Below, piece by piece: positions 19,071 to 27,693 of a stretch of 64,000 bases of DNA. Numbering within the stretch: position 1 is the first letter of the stretch; every line of letters begins with the position of its first letter. The notes below the pieces were generated by a model, which was not told the DNA's origin, ran no database searches, and worked only from the letters and a program-made list of their open reading frames with translations. The position numbers and the translations under genes are program-made. Origin of the DNA: Rhodocyclales bacterium (GTDB lineage: Bacteria > Pseudomonadota > Gammaproteobacteria > Burkholderiales > Rhodocyclaceae); assembly GCA_016235805.1 (NCBI GenBank), contig JACRIY010000067.1:1-64000 (forward strand). Reading direction: 5' to 3'.

Positions 19071-19166
19071 GATGAAAAACGTTAAAGGCGAATTGAAGGC
19101 CCGCCCCCCTTCCCCCCTCGCGGGGGGTTACTAGTCGGCGCGCTGCGCGCGCGAGTCACGGGGGGC
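19071..19166 (+). repeat. Dispersed G/C-tract repeat, copy B3
   Basis: It contains AAAGGCGAATT, a CCCGCCCCCC-type tract, a G6 run and then GC-rich arms with CGCGCTGCGCGCGCG. The same order occurs at 50885-50977 with most bases conserved. Related copies are at 40793-40985 and 62689-62812. It lies between two + strand genes. Confidence 0.65.
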
Positions 19167-19217
19167 TCCAAACAAAATGTTATATATCGTTAAGCATTCA
19201 AACAAAGGGGAGACCAC

Positions 19218-21047
19218 ATGAGCCATCAATGGAAATTCTTCCGCGCCGGCGGGTTCGACCAGGTGCGCGTCGACACTGCCGCCGATTTGCTGAACCTCAG
19301 GGAACTCGACCAGAAGCTCTGGGTCGCCCTGTCCTGCCCAACCAAGGGCATCGAGTTCGACGCGCGTACGCTGGAATTGCTCGACAGCGACGCCGACGGC
19401 CACATCCGCGCGCCGGAACTGCTGGCCGCGATCGACTGGGCGGCGGCGCGCCTGGCCGACGCCACCGTGCTCGAACAGAAGCTGGACGGCGTGCCGCTGG
19501 CCGCGATCAAGGAAGAGACCATCCTCGCCGCCGCGAAGGGCTTGCTGCCCGACGGCGGCGCCATGATCAGCGTCGCCGCCGCGAGCACCGCCGAGGCCGA
19601 ATACACGGCGCGTGCGCTAGCCGCCTGGGAAGCATCCGGCAACGCGGCGCGACCGCTGGGCGACGCCACCGAAGCGGCGTGCGCAGCGCTGGCGGCGGTC
19701 AAGGACAAGCTCGACGACTTCTTCGTGCGCTGCCGCCTCGCCGCCTTCGACGAACGTGCCGGCGACGCCATGAACGCCTCCGACGACAGCTTCAAGGCGC
19801 TCGGCGGCGTGACGCTCACCAATAGCCACTCCGACATCGCCGCGCTGCCGCTCGCAAGAGTCGGCGCTGGCTCCACGGTGCCGCTCGGCGCCGGCATCGA
19901 CTCCGGCATCAACCCGGCCTGGGCCGAACGCATCGGAGCCCTGCGCGAAGCCGTGGTGGTGCCGCTGCTCGGCGCGCGCCCCGGCCTTTCCGAAAGCGAC
20001 TGGCTGGCAGTGCAGGACCAGCTCGCCGTGTACAACGCCTGGCAGGCCGCCAAGCCCGCCGGCTTGCCACCCGAAGCCGAAGCGGTGCGCGACCTCGAAC
20101 GCCTGGCGCGCTATGTGCGCGACCTGCTGCCGCTGGCCAATAATTTCGTCGCCTTCCGTGACTTCTATACCCGCCAGGGCAAGGCGACATTCCAGATCGG
20201 CACGCTCTACCTCGACGGCCGCTCCGCCGAGCTCTGCGTCGCGGTCGCCGATGCCGGCAAACACGCCGCGCTGGCCGGCCTGTCGCGCATCTGCCTGGTG
20301 TATTGCGACTGCGTTCGCAACGGCGAAAAAATCTCCATCGCCGCCGCCTTCACCGCCGGGGATTCCGACCAATTGATGGCGCTGCGCAACGGAGTCTTCT
20401 ACGACCGCCAGGGCCGCGACTGGGACGCCACCATCACCAAGATCGTCGACCACCCCATCAGCTTGCGCCAGGCCTTCTGGTCGCCCTACAAGAAGCTGGC
20501 GCGCATGGTCGGCGAACAATTGCAGAAGCTCGCCGCCAGCAAGGCTGCCGGGGTCGAGGGCAAACTCGCCGAAGCCGCGGTCGCCACGGCGAAGAAGGCC
20601 GATGCGCCGCCCAAGCCGGCACCCGCGCAGCAGGCCTTTGATGTCGGCAAGTTCGCCGGCATCTTCGCTGCCATCGGCCTGGCGGTCGGCGCCATCGGCA
20701 CCGCCGTGGCCTCCATGCTCACCGGCCTGCTCGGCCTGCACTGGTGGCAGATTCCGATCGCGCTGGCGGGCCTGATGCTGCTCATCTCCGGCCCCGCCGT
20801 GATCCTCGCCTGGTTCAAGCTCAGGAGCCGCAACCTCGGCCCGTTGCTCGACGCCAACGGCTGGGCGGTGAATGCGCGCGCGCGCATCAACATACCCTTC
20901 GGCACCTCGCTGACGCAGATGGCGCAATTGCCCGAAGGCGCGCAACGGGCGCTCACCGATCCCTACGCGGAAAAGGAGCAGCCGTGGAAAACCTACGTCG
21001 CGTTCGCGATCATCGCCTTCGTCGCACTGCTGTATTGGACGCGGTAG
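19218..21047 (+). CDS. Unknown membrane protein with an EF-hand-like loop
   Basis: A 609-residue protein I do not recognise by function. Near residue 55 it has LDSDADGHIRAPEL, which fits an EF-hand calcium loop (D-x-D-x-D-G). Most of the protein is soluble and Ala/Leu-rich helical. An Ala/Pro/Lys-rich linker near 450-475 precedes two or three hydrophobic segments (about 480-505, 510-535) and a final one at the C-terminus (VAFAIIAFVALLYW). A strong ribosome site (AAAGGGGAG) precedes the ATG. It stands between the repeat and the acetyltransferase gene with no operon partner. Confidence 0.65.
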   Translation: MSHQWKFFRAGGFDQVRVDTAADLLNLRELDQKLWVALSCPTKGIEFDARTLELLDSDADGHIRAPELLAAIDWAAARLADATVLEQKLDGVPLAAIKEETILAAAKGLLPDGGAMISVAAASTAEAEYTARALAAWEASGNAARPLGDATEAACAALAAVKDKLDDFFVRCRLAAFDERAGDAMNASDDSFKALGGVTLTNSHSDIAALPLARVGAGSTVPLGAGIDSGINPAWAERIGALREAVVVPLLGARPGLSESDWLAVQDQLAVYNAWQAAKPAGLPPEAEAVRDLERLARYVRDLLPLANNFVAFRDFYTRQGKATFQIGTLYLDGRSAELCVAVADAGKHAALAGLSRICLVYCDCVRNGEKISIAAAFTAGDSDQLMALRNGVFYDRQGRDWDATITKIVDHPISLRQAFWSPYKKLARMVGEQLQKLAASKAAGVEGKLAEAAVATAKKADAPPKPAPAQQAFDVGKFAGIFAAIGLAVGAIGTAVASMLTGLLGLHWWQIPIALAGLMLLISGPAVILAWFKLRSRNLGPLLDANGWAVNARARINIPFGTSLTQMAQLPEGAQRALTDPYAEKEQPWKTYVAFAIIAFVALLYWTR

Positions 21048-21112
21048 GAACCCGCTGACGCGGAGGCGTCATCAGCGGCAGTACCGCCGCCTGCCGCAAA
21101 CCCAACAAAAAA

Positions 21113-23776
21113 ATGACTGTCCGCAACCTGGAATTCCTCTTTCACCCGCGTTCGGTGGCGGTCGTCGCCGAGACCGCCGAACAGGGCTGCTATGCCGACG
21201 TGGTGTTGCGCAACCTGGCGGCCGGTGGATTCACGGGGCCGATCCTTGCGGCGACGGCGAAGAAGCGTTCGCTGTTCGGCATCGGCGCCCGCATGCACAT
21301 CGACGAGCTCGACCCGGTGCCCGACCTCGCGATCGTCTGCGCGCCGTTGTGCGACGTGGCGCAGATCGTGGCCCAGCTCGGCGCGCGCGGCACGCGGGCG
21401 GCAATCATCGGGCCTTCATTGCACGAACGGATGACGCCAAGCCAGCTGCAGGAGGCGCACAAGGCCATCCTCGACGCGGCGCGGCCCTACCTGATGCGGG
21501 TGCTGGGGCCGGGCAGCGGCGGCATCGCGGTGCCGGCCCTGGGACTCGACGCCAGCGTGGCGCCGGTCGGTTCGACGGCGGGCAAGATCGGCCTGATCAC
21601 CCAGTCGGCCGCGGTGGCGGCGGCGGTGCTCGATCGTGCGCACAGCAAGGGCATCGGCTTTTCCACGGCGCTGCATCTGGGTGCCGGCATCGACGTCGAT
21701 CTGGCCGACGCGATCGACTGGCTGGCGAACGACCCGGATACGGAGGCCATCCTGGTCCAGTTCGAAACCGTCACGGCGGGGCGCAAGTTCATGTCGGCGG
21801 CACGGGCGGCGGCACGCAACCGGCCGATCGTGGTGATCCGCGGCAACCGGATCGCGACGCGCGCATCGGCGACGGCACCATTCAACACCGACGACGTGTA
21901 TGCCGCCGCGCTGCGCCGTGCCGGCTGGGTTCGCATCGGCACGCTGGAAGACATGTTCGACGCCGCCGAGGCGATGGCGCGGGTGCGGCCGATGGCCGGC
22001 GCGCGCCTGTGCATCCTGGGCAACGGCCATGGCCTGTGCCGCATCGCGGCCGACGCGCTGCTGGCGGCGGGCGGGCGGCTGGCGGCCCTCGAAGCGGGCA
22101 CGCTGAAGCGGCTCGGGGAATTGCTGCGGATCGACGTGACCAGCAATCCGCTGGCGCTGCCGGCCAACATTTCGCCGGCGGCCTGGGCCGACGCCTTGGC
22201 GGTGGTGCTCGCCGACAGCAACACCGACGCAGTGCTGACGGTCTGCTCGCCCTCGCCGTTCGCACCGGGCAATGCCGTGGCCGAAGCGATCTGCGAGGTT
22301 GCGCAGAAGGCCACGCGCAACGTATTTACCTGCTGGGTCGGTGGCAGCGCAATGCAGGAGGCGCAGCGGATCGCCGCGGCGCACGGCGTGCTGAGCCAGG
22401 ATTCGCCGGAGAAGGCCATCGCGATTTTTGTCGGCATCGTCAATTACGAACGCAACCGGAAACTGCTGGTTGAAATGCCGCCCTCGCTGGCCGAGGATTT
22501 CAGCCCGAACCCGGAGCGCGCGCGCAATGCCGTGTCCGAGGCGCTCTCGGCCGGGGTCGAACTGCTCTCCGCGCGGCAGGCGCGCCAGTTGCTGCAGGCC
22601 TACGGCATCGATGCCGAGGAACGCCCGCTGGCGGGCAGCATCGACGAAGCGATCGGCGCGGCCGCCGAGATCGGCTATCCGGTGGACATCGGCCTGGTCC
22701 TGGCCAATGCACCGGACTACCGGACGATGGCGCGTTCGCTGCGCTCGCCGGAGGAGATTCGACTGGCGGTGCGCGGCCTGCGCAACAGCGTGCGCGACGA
22801 ACGCCCGGGCAGCCGTGTCAGCGGCTACCGGCTGCGGCCCGGGGCGGCGCGCAGCGGCATCGCGGCCCTGCGCCTCGGCGTCGGCAGCGATCCGGTGTTC
22901 GGGCCGGTGATCTTCATCGCTCCGGCCGCGGGCGAGAACGGGCACGAAGGCGAGTATGCCGTTGCGCTGCCGCCGCTCAACCGCGCCCTGGCGCAGGACC
23001 TGGTCGCACGCTGCGGCTTCGCGCGGGAGGCGGCCGACACCGCAAGGGACGCGCTGGAGGCCGCGCTGGGCACGGCGCTGGTGCGCCTGTCGCAGATGCT
23101 CACCGACATCGACGAAATCGCCGGCATCGAACTCGATCCGCTGCACGTGGAAGCGACCGGGGTGGTGGCCTACGAAGCGCGCATCCGCATCGAGAAGCGC
23201 GGGCGCAAGCTGGGCTTTCGCCGCTTCGCGATTCGCCCCTACCCGCGCGAACTGGAGCAGCAGGTGGAGTGGCAGGGGCGCCGGTTGCTGATCCGGCCGA
23301 TCCGGCCGGAGGACGAGGCGACCCTGGGCGACCTGATCGCCTCGCTCGACCCGGAGGATTCGCGGATGCGTTTCTTCGGCACCATGCGCCGCCTGCCGCG
23401 TTCCAAGCTGGCGCGCTTCACGCAGATCGACTACGACCGCGAAATGGCGCTGGTGGCGATCGAACGCGATGCACAGGGCATTGAACGCTCGCTGGGCGAG
23501 GTTCGCGCGATGGCCGATCCGGACAACGCCTTCGCCGAGTTCGCCATCGTCGTCAGCTCCCAAGTCAAGGGCCTGGGGCTGGGCCGCCTGCTGCTGCAAC
23601 GCGTAATTGATTACTGTCGCAGCCGCGGCACCGGCGAATTGCGCGGCGAAACCCTGGCCGGCAACCTGCGCATGCAACACCTGGCACGCGACCTGGGATT
23701 CGAGTTGAAGTCCGGCGCCGACCCCGGCACCATCGACTTGCGCCTGCCGCTGCGCGCGCCCGCGGCGGGGAGTTAG
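21113..23776 (+). CDS. Acyl-CoA synthetase (NDP-forming)/GNAT acetyltransferase fusion, Pat-type
   Basis: An 887-residue protein. The N-terminal two thirds match the NDP-forming acyl-CoA synthetase fold: a CoA-binding Rossmann domain (LEFLFHPRSVAVVAET), a succinyl-CoA-ligase-like middle (GLITQSAAVAAAVLD) and an ATP-grasp-like part (about 480-690). The C-terminal 170 residues are a GNAT domain (RPIRPEDEATLGDLIASL, QVKGLGLGRLLLQ). This is the build of Pat/YfiQ enzymes, which acetylate and inactivate acetyl-CoA synthetase and other proteins; the synthetase part is usually regulatory. Some motif cysteines or histidines of active ligases are not obvious. The stop overlaps by 4 bases with the convergent gene downstream. 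Confidence 0.88.
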   Translation: MTVRNLEFLFHPRSVAVVAETAEQGCYADVVLRNLAAGGFTGPILAATAKKRSLFGIGARMHIDELDPVPDLAIVCAPLCDVAQIVAQLGARGTRAAIIGPSLHERMTPSQLQEAHKAILDAARPYLMRVLGPGSGGIAVPALGLDASVAPVGSTAGKIGLITQSAAVAAAVLDRAHSKGIGFSTALHLGAGIDVDLADAIDWLANDPDTEAILVQFETVTAGRKFMSAARAAARNRPIVVIRGNRIATRASATAPFNTDDVYAAALRRAGWVRIGTLEDMFDAAEAMARVRPMAGARLCILGNGHGLCRIAADALLAAGGRLAALEAGTLKRLGELLRIDVTSNPLALPANISPAAWADALAVVLADSNTDAVLTVCSPSPFAPGNAVAEAICEVAQKATRNVFTCWVGGSAMQEAQRIAAAHGVLSQDSPEKAIAIFVGIVNYERNRKLLVEMPPSLAEDFSPNPERARNAVSEALSAGVELLSARQARQLLQAYGIDAEERPLAGSIDEAIGAAAEIGYPVDIGLVLANAPDYRTMARSLRSPEEIRLAVRGLRNSVRDERPGSRVSGYRLRPGAARSGIAALRLGVGSDPVFGPVIFIAPAAGENGHEGEYAVALPPLNRALAQDLVARCGFAREAADTARDALEAALGTALVRLSQMLTDIDEIAGIELDPLHVEATGVVAYEARIRIEKRGRKLGFRRFAIRPYPRELEQQVEWQGRRLLIRPIRPEDEATLGDLIASLDPEDSRMRFFGTMRRLPRSKLARFTQIDYDREMALVAIERDAQGIERSLGEVRAMADPDNAFAEFAIVVSSQVKGLGLGRLLLQRVIDYCRSRGTGELRGETLAGNLRMQHLARDLGFELKSGADPGTIDLRLPLRAPAAGS

Positions 23777-24909
23777 GACTCCTTCGAAAAGTCGGCGCCG
23801 GCGGCACGGCGCAGGGGCGGTCCGCCGGAGAGGATTTCGAGGAACATCGGATCGGCCTCGACCCAGTCCAGGTCGCGAAACTCGCGATGGAGCGCGAGCA
23901 CCGGTTCGATGATGTCCAGGCGTGGCTGGTTGCCGCTGTAGGGGCGATTGAGGACGATGGAAAAATAGCCGTCGCGCCGATAAGGGTTGCCGCAGGGTCC
24001 TGCGCTGAGGAACCAGATCGTGTAGTTGATGCCGCCGCCCTGGCAGGAAACCGGTTCGGCGGAGAAGAGCACGCGCGCCACCGCGCCCAGCGCGAGGTGG
24101 CAATGATGGTCGTCGAAGGCGCCGATCTGCCACGACACATGGCCGTGCTCGACGTAGCGGTGCAGGCCGTCGAGTTTCTCGGTCTTGAATTCGATCAGGG
24201 CGCGGTCGCGGTAAAGCACCAGCGAGGCATCGCGCAGCCGCAGGGCCTTTTGCAGGAGATCGATGCAGGGTGGATCAAGCGGAGGCACTGCAGGTGGCGT
24301 CATGCTCGGACACAGCGCGGCGGCCAGTTCGGGCCATTGCCCGGACGGCAGGCCGCTGCGCGCGCGCAGCAGTTGCAGCAATTGCATACCTTCGGAAGTC
24401 TCGCGTACGGAAGGCTCGACGTCGAATTCGACCAGGTCGGGGCGTCGCGCGGCCTGCTCGCTGGCCAGGTCGAGGAAGCGCTGCACGCGCGCGGAATCGA
24501 GCACGCCGCGATCGTAGGGACAGGACAGCATCAGCGACACCACCCAGTGGTCGCTCGGCGCGCCGCCGGGCCCGATGACCAGCAGGCGGGCTTCGAACGA
24601 GGGCTTGAAGTCGAGGCAGACGCTGGGCGCGACGACATAGCGGATGCGATGGACGCGGCCGAAATCGATGTGCAGGTGATGGGGGGAGTCTTCCAGGCGC
24701 AGTTCGCGCACGCCGGCAAAGCAGCCTTCGTAGATTCCCGGCAGCAGGTAGCCGCGCCCCTGGGGAATCAGCTCGCCGATCGCGCCGTCGGCCCAGCGCC
24801 CGCAGGCCACGGTAATGTCGGGCTCGCGCAGCCAGTCTTCCAGCGCGCCGTGAAAAAAGCGGGATTGTTCGGACAGGCTGTCCGCGTCGAATGCGGCTTC
24901 CCTGATCAT
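23773..24909 (-). CDS. Unknown protein at the end of the thiocyanate/sulfur gene run
   Basis: A 378-residue protein I do not recognise. It has no signal peptide or membrane segment; it has Trp/His-rich stretches (DDHHCHLALGAVARVLFSAEP) and a GGGINYTIWFLSAGP stretch near the C-terminus. The ATG at 24909 is preceded by AAGGAGG, so I prefer it to an upstream start. It follows the DUF1641 gene on the same strand after a gap of about 96 bases, which makes it a possible member of the sulfur group. The last 10 codons are written by a dispersed repeat (23786-23811). Confidence 0.6.
   Translation of the reverse strand: MIREAAFDADSLSEQSRFFHGALEDWLREPDITVACGRWADGAIGELIPQGRGYLLPGIYEGCFAGVRELRLEDSPHHLHIDFGRVHRIRYVVAPSVCLDFKPSFEARLLVIGPGGAPSDHWVVSLMLSCPYDRGVLDSARVQRFLDLASEQAARRPDLVEFDVEPSVRETSEGMQLLQLLRARSGLPSGQWPELAAALCPSMTPPAVPPLDPPCIDLLQKALRLRDASLVLYRDRALIEFKTEKLDGLHRYVEHGHVSWQIGAFDDHHCHLALGAVARVLFSAEPVSCQGGGINYTIWFLSAGPCGNPYRRDGYFSIVLNRPYSGNQPRLDIIEPVLALHREFRDLDWVEADPMFLEILSGGPPLRRAAGADFSKES
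23786..23811 (+). repeat. Dispersed repeat A1 (AAAAGTCGGCGCTGGCGGCA type)
   Basis: One of at least six near-identical copies of a 25-base element. This copy lies inside the 3' end of the 378-codon gene, where it encodes the C-terminal residues. Confidence 0.65.
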
Positions 24910-25005
24910 CTCGCGTCCTCCTTGCAGATGGCTGCTGCCCGGCACCGCGCGTCGAGCCCGTGGTCCCCGCGTGCGGTGCCGTCTTGTCGCCGGGTTACCG
25001 GTAAA

Positions 25006-25431
25006 TCAGAGTCCGCGCCGATGCACCTCGCGCAGGCTCTTGCTCATGCGGGCGCCGACGAAGGCCAGCAGGCGCAAGCCCTCCTGCGTGCCCGGATCGC
25101 TCATCAGCTTGATCAGGCCGCCAATGCCGCCGGTGGACGGCGGCGCAGCCGCAAGTTCGCGACTCGCCGCGGTGAAGGCATTCGACATGCAGATCAGGAA
25201 GCGCTGGTTCTCGGCGCGGTCGAGTTCGCGCAGCAGGTGGGTGAAGCCCTCGTTGCGCGTCAGGCGATCGAGCAGCGTGATGCCTTCCGACAGGGCCGAC
25301 GCCAGCCGGTTGACCATGTCGTCGGACAGCGCATCCTGCGCCGAGGTGACGAGCTGGGCGAATTCGACCAGTCGCTGCAGGTCGCCCTCGTTGATCGACG
25401 GTGGGGGAGTTGTTTCGGTCTGGGTGCTCAT
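25006..25431 (-). CDS. DUF1641 family protein, SQR-associated
   Basis: A 141-residue helical protein with the DUF1641-type ending TQEGLRLLAFVGARMSKSL. Members are small, usually encoded beside sulfide:quinone-oxidoreductase-like flavoproteins, and their role is not established. Here it follows the SQR-like gene after 12 bases on the same strand. It has no cysteine pair or signal peptide, so a structural or accessory role with the flavoprotein is the simplest inference. Confidence 0.7.
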   Translation of the reverse strand: MSTQTETTPPPSINEGDLQRLVEFAQLVTSAQDALSDDMVNRLASALSEGITLLDRLTRNEGFTHLLRELDRAENQRFLICMSNAFTAASRELAAAPPSTGGIGGLIKLMSDPGTQEGLRLLAFVGARMSKSLREVHRRGL

Positions 25432-25443
25432 GGTGTGATCTCT

Positions 25444-26577
25444 TCAGAGTAGTCCGCGAACGCTGGTCCAGTACATCTGGTTGTAGGAAAGCTTGAACCA
25501 GTGCATGGGTTTTGACGGCGGCTTCAGGTCGGGTGGGTTCTGGTAGTTGAACATGGCATAGGTCGCGCGGTCGTGCCCCGCTTCGATGAAGCAGTACACC
25601 TTGCCATCATAGTCGCGCACTGGCGCCCCGATCTTGACGATGGAGGCGATGTTCTCGGCCAGGGTCTCGGCCTGGAAATGCGCCGCCGACCCCGTCTTGC
25701 TGACCGGCAGGTTGGTGGTGTCGCCCACCACGTAGACGTTGTCGCGCCCCTTCATGGCCAGGCTGAAGCGGTCCGTCGGTATCCAGCCTCCTTCGCCGAG
25801 GTTGTCGCGTTCGAGCACCTCCATGCCGCGATGCGCGGGAATGACGATGAGCAGGTCGTAGGGAACCTCGGTGTCTTCCTCGCTTTTCAGGATCTTGTTC
25901 TTGACGTCCACTTCCTTGATGTTGAACAGGGTCTCTGTCTCGACTCCGATGCGCGCGAATTCCGGCTTGGCCCAGATGGCGACGTTCTCGATGGTGTGGA
26001 TGCGACCGATCGGATAGTGGTACTTGAGCTGGACCTTGTCGCGGATGCCGCGCGCCGTGAAGTAGTCATGCAGCATGAACATGACCTCGACCGGCGCGAT
26101 CGGGCACTTGTGCGGCACGCCGACGGCGACCACCACCTTGCCGCCCTGGAATTCGCGCAGGCGCTTGAACATCTTGACCGCCGAGGCCTCGGTGTAGAAG
26201 AACTCGGCGCCCTCGTTGAGGCCCGGGGTTTCCTCCGGCACCATGCGCGAACCGGTGGCGATCACCAGGATGTCATAGTCATGGGTCTTGCCGCCCGCGG
26301 TCAGCACCTGGTTCTTGTCGAGGTTGAACTTGGTGACCGGATCGACATGGAAGTCGATGTTGGGTTCGAGGAGGCTGGCCTCGTCGCGATAGAGCTGGTC
26401 CGGGGTCATGTGTCCGAAGGCGACATAGAGCAGTCCCGGCTGGTACATGTGCCTGTCCGAGGCGGACAGCAGCGTGATGCGCACCTTGCCGGCGCGGGTT
26501 TCCGCGGTAAGCCGGCGCGCGAGGTTGTTGGCCACGATGGTTCCGGCCGTGCCACCACCGACTACTAAGATTCTCAT
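25444..26577 (-). CDS. SQR/FCC-like FAD-dependent oxidoreductase
   Basis: A 377-residue flavoprotein. The dinucleotide fold VVGGGTAGTIVANNLARRL opens the protein, VIATGSRMVPEETPG lies near residue 110, and a second FAD contact is VYVVGDTTNLPVSKTG near residue 290. The redox Cys of sulfide:quinone oxidoreductases is kept in VPHKCPIAP (about residue 156). A further Cys occurs near residue 332 (VYCFIEAG), but the typical second SQR Cys context is not clear. The C-terminus can form an amphipathic membrane contact (FKLSYNQMYW). It probably passes electrons from sulfide or a persulfide to quinone. It sits between TusA and DUF1641 genes downstream of thiocyanate hydrolase, whose carbonyl sulfide product yields sulfide. 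Confidence 0.8.
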   Translation of the reverse strand: MRILVVGGGTAGTIVANNLARRLTAETRAGKVRITLLSASDRHMYQPGLLYVAFGHMTPDQLYRDEASLLEPNIDFHVDPVTKFNLDKNQVLTAGGKTHDYDILVIATGSRMVPEETPGLNEGAEFFYTEASAVKMFKRLREFQGGKVVVAVGVPHKCPIAPVEVMFMLHDYFTARGIRDKVQLKYHYPIGRIHTIENVAIWAKPEFARIGVETETLFNIKEVDVKNKILKSEEDTEVPYDLLIVIPAHRGMEVLERDNLGEGGWIPTDRFSLAMKGRDNVYVVGDTTNLPVSKTGSAAHFQAETLAENIASIVKIGAPVRDYDGKVYCFIEAGHDRATYAMFNYQNPPDLKPPSKPMHWFKLSYNQMYWTSVRGLL

Positions 26578-26663
26578 TGCATTCTCCTATCCAGAATCCC
26601 CGCGCTTCCGGGGCCTATTCCCGGCCAGCCGGAATCCGACCGGCCGGCCGACGTCCGTTTCGA

Positions 26664-26894
26664 TTATTTGGCCTTGCGTACCTTGATGTGCCAGACCCCA
26701 TCGACCTGTTCGCTACTGAGCATTTCGTGCCCGACCTTCTTGATCCATTCCGGGATGTCGTTGATCGAGCCCTTGTCGGTGGAAAGCAATTCGAACTCAT
26801 CGCCGACGCTGGCGCGCTTCATGTAGCTGATCAGTTCCATCAGCGGCCCGGGGCAGAACGTGTCGCGCGCGTCTATGATCCTCATTTCACTCAT
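26664..26894 (-). CDS. TusA-family sulfur carrier protein
   Basis: A 76-residue protein of the TusA/SirA fold with the CPxP active site as FCPGPLMEL (Cys14). TusA proteins carry sulfur as a persulfide on this Cys. In sulfur oxidisers they pass it between rhodanese, DsrE and Dsr or Hdr systems. An AGGAGG site precedes the ATG at 26894. Its place between dsrE-like and SQR-like genes fits a sulfur relay rather than tRNA thiolation. Confidence 0.85.
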   Translation of the reverse strand: MSEMRIIDARDTFCPGPLMELISYMKRASVGDEFELLSTDKGSINDIPEWIKKVGHEMLSSEQVDGVWHIKVRKAK

Positions 26895-26938
26895 TGCCTG
26901 TGTCCTCCTGTTGATTCGGGGTCCGTGCGGCGATCCGC

Positions 26939-27331
26939 TCAGAATGTGAAGAGTTGCGCGCCTTCGGCGTCGCTCAGAAAGCGCGTAAGTCCGGTCGGCG
27001 GGCCGAGCACCGGATCGAGGTCTTCTTCCGACGCCTTGAGCAGATCGACCGCCATCGAACAGGGCAGCAGCTTGGCATCGCCAAGATCGGCGGCGTAGGC
27101 GAAAAGCTGCTTGAACGAAGGCACGCCCTTGTCGGCGGCCATGAGCCGTCCGAACTCCCCTTCTGCCGGGGCCTCCGTGGCGCGACCCTTGACGAAATGC
27201 AGCATGGCGTTCATCGAAAAGAACACCGTGACTTCGTCACCGGACGCGGCGGCAACCGAGGCGACCATGGCAGCCATCTGCAGCTTTTCGCGTGAATCCG
27301 ATACGCACAACACAAAAATTTTCCTGGACAT
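26939..27331 (-). CDS. DsrE-family sulfurtransferase-like protein
   Basis: A 130-residue DsrE/YchN-fold protein. The fold starts with KIFVLCVSDSREKLQMAAMVASVA and keeps the conserved Cys in DAKLLPCSMAVDLL near residue 92, which carries sulfur in this family. It is 44 bases upstream of the tusA-like gene, and DsrE-TusA pairs commonly pass persulfide sulfur in sulfur-oxidising bacteria. A GGAGAAG site precedes the ATG. Confidence 0.82.
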   Translation of the reverse strand: MSRKIFVLCVSDSREKLQMAAMVASVAAASGDEVTVFFSMNAMLHFVKGRATEAPAEGEFGRLMAADKGVPSFKQLFAYAADLGDAKLLPCSMAVDLLKASEEDLDPVLGPPTGLTRFLSDAEGAQLFTF

Positions 27332-27413
27332 TATTTACGCTTCTCCATCAGGGCCGCGTTTGCGACACGGCATGAAACTTCGAATCCGTCACACTCTGCG
27401 ACGAATGGCCGGA

Positions 27414-27614
27414 TTACCATTTCTTTCCCACCACGAGCTTCAAGGCCTGATTGCGCAGGGTCAGGTCCGCGACGGCCATCTTCAGTCGCCGATTCTCTTC
27501 CTCCAGCTGCTTCAGGTAGCTTTCCTCCACCGTCTTCCGCGCGCTGCGCTCCTCCCTCGGTACGGAGTTTTCGTCGGCCTCGGCCGGTGATGCGGTGAGC
27601 GGCGACTTTTTCAT
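27414..27614 (-). CDS. Small coiled-coil protein resembling a shortened IS3 OrfA
   Basis: A 66-residue protein. The first four residues (MKKS) and the last 34 (KQLEEENRRLKMAVADLTLR then NQALKLVVGKKW) match the start and the leucine-zipper end of IS3-family (IS407-like) OrfA proteins. The helix-turn-helix that normally lies between them is missing and replaced by about 28 low-complexity residues. No OrfB, inverted repeats or other IS remains are seen nearby. There is no clear ribosome site. It may be a decayed transposase or a small protein kept for its zipper. Confidence 0.55.
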   Translation of the reverse strand: MKKSPLTASPAEADENSVPREERSARKTVEESYLKQLEEENRRLKMAVADLTLRNQALKLVVGKKW

Positions 27615-27693
27615 GGTCCGGGCGCAGGGCCCGCGTCGCGGCGACTGCCCGCAGGGAAAATTCCGGCATGCGGAAACCGAGTTGTCGCCATGG

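Noticed and set aside
21416-24133. Long - strand open frame (905 codons) across the Pat-like gene
   Set aside because: No domain is recognisable, and the + strand gene has intact synthetase and GNAT motifs.
23887-25452. Long + strand open frame opposite the 378-residue and DUF1641 genes
   Set aside because: The - strand genes have ribosome sites and (for DUF1641) a known family; the + strand translation looks like antisense shadow.
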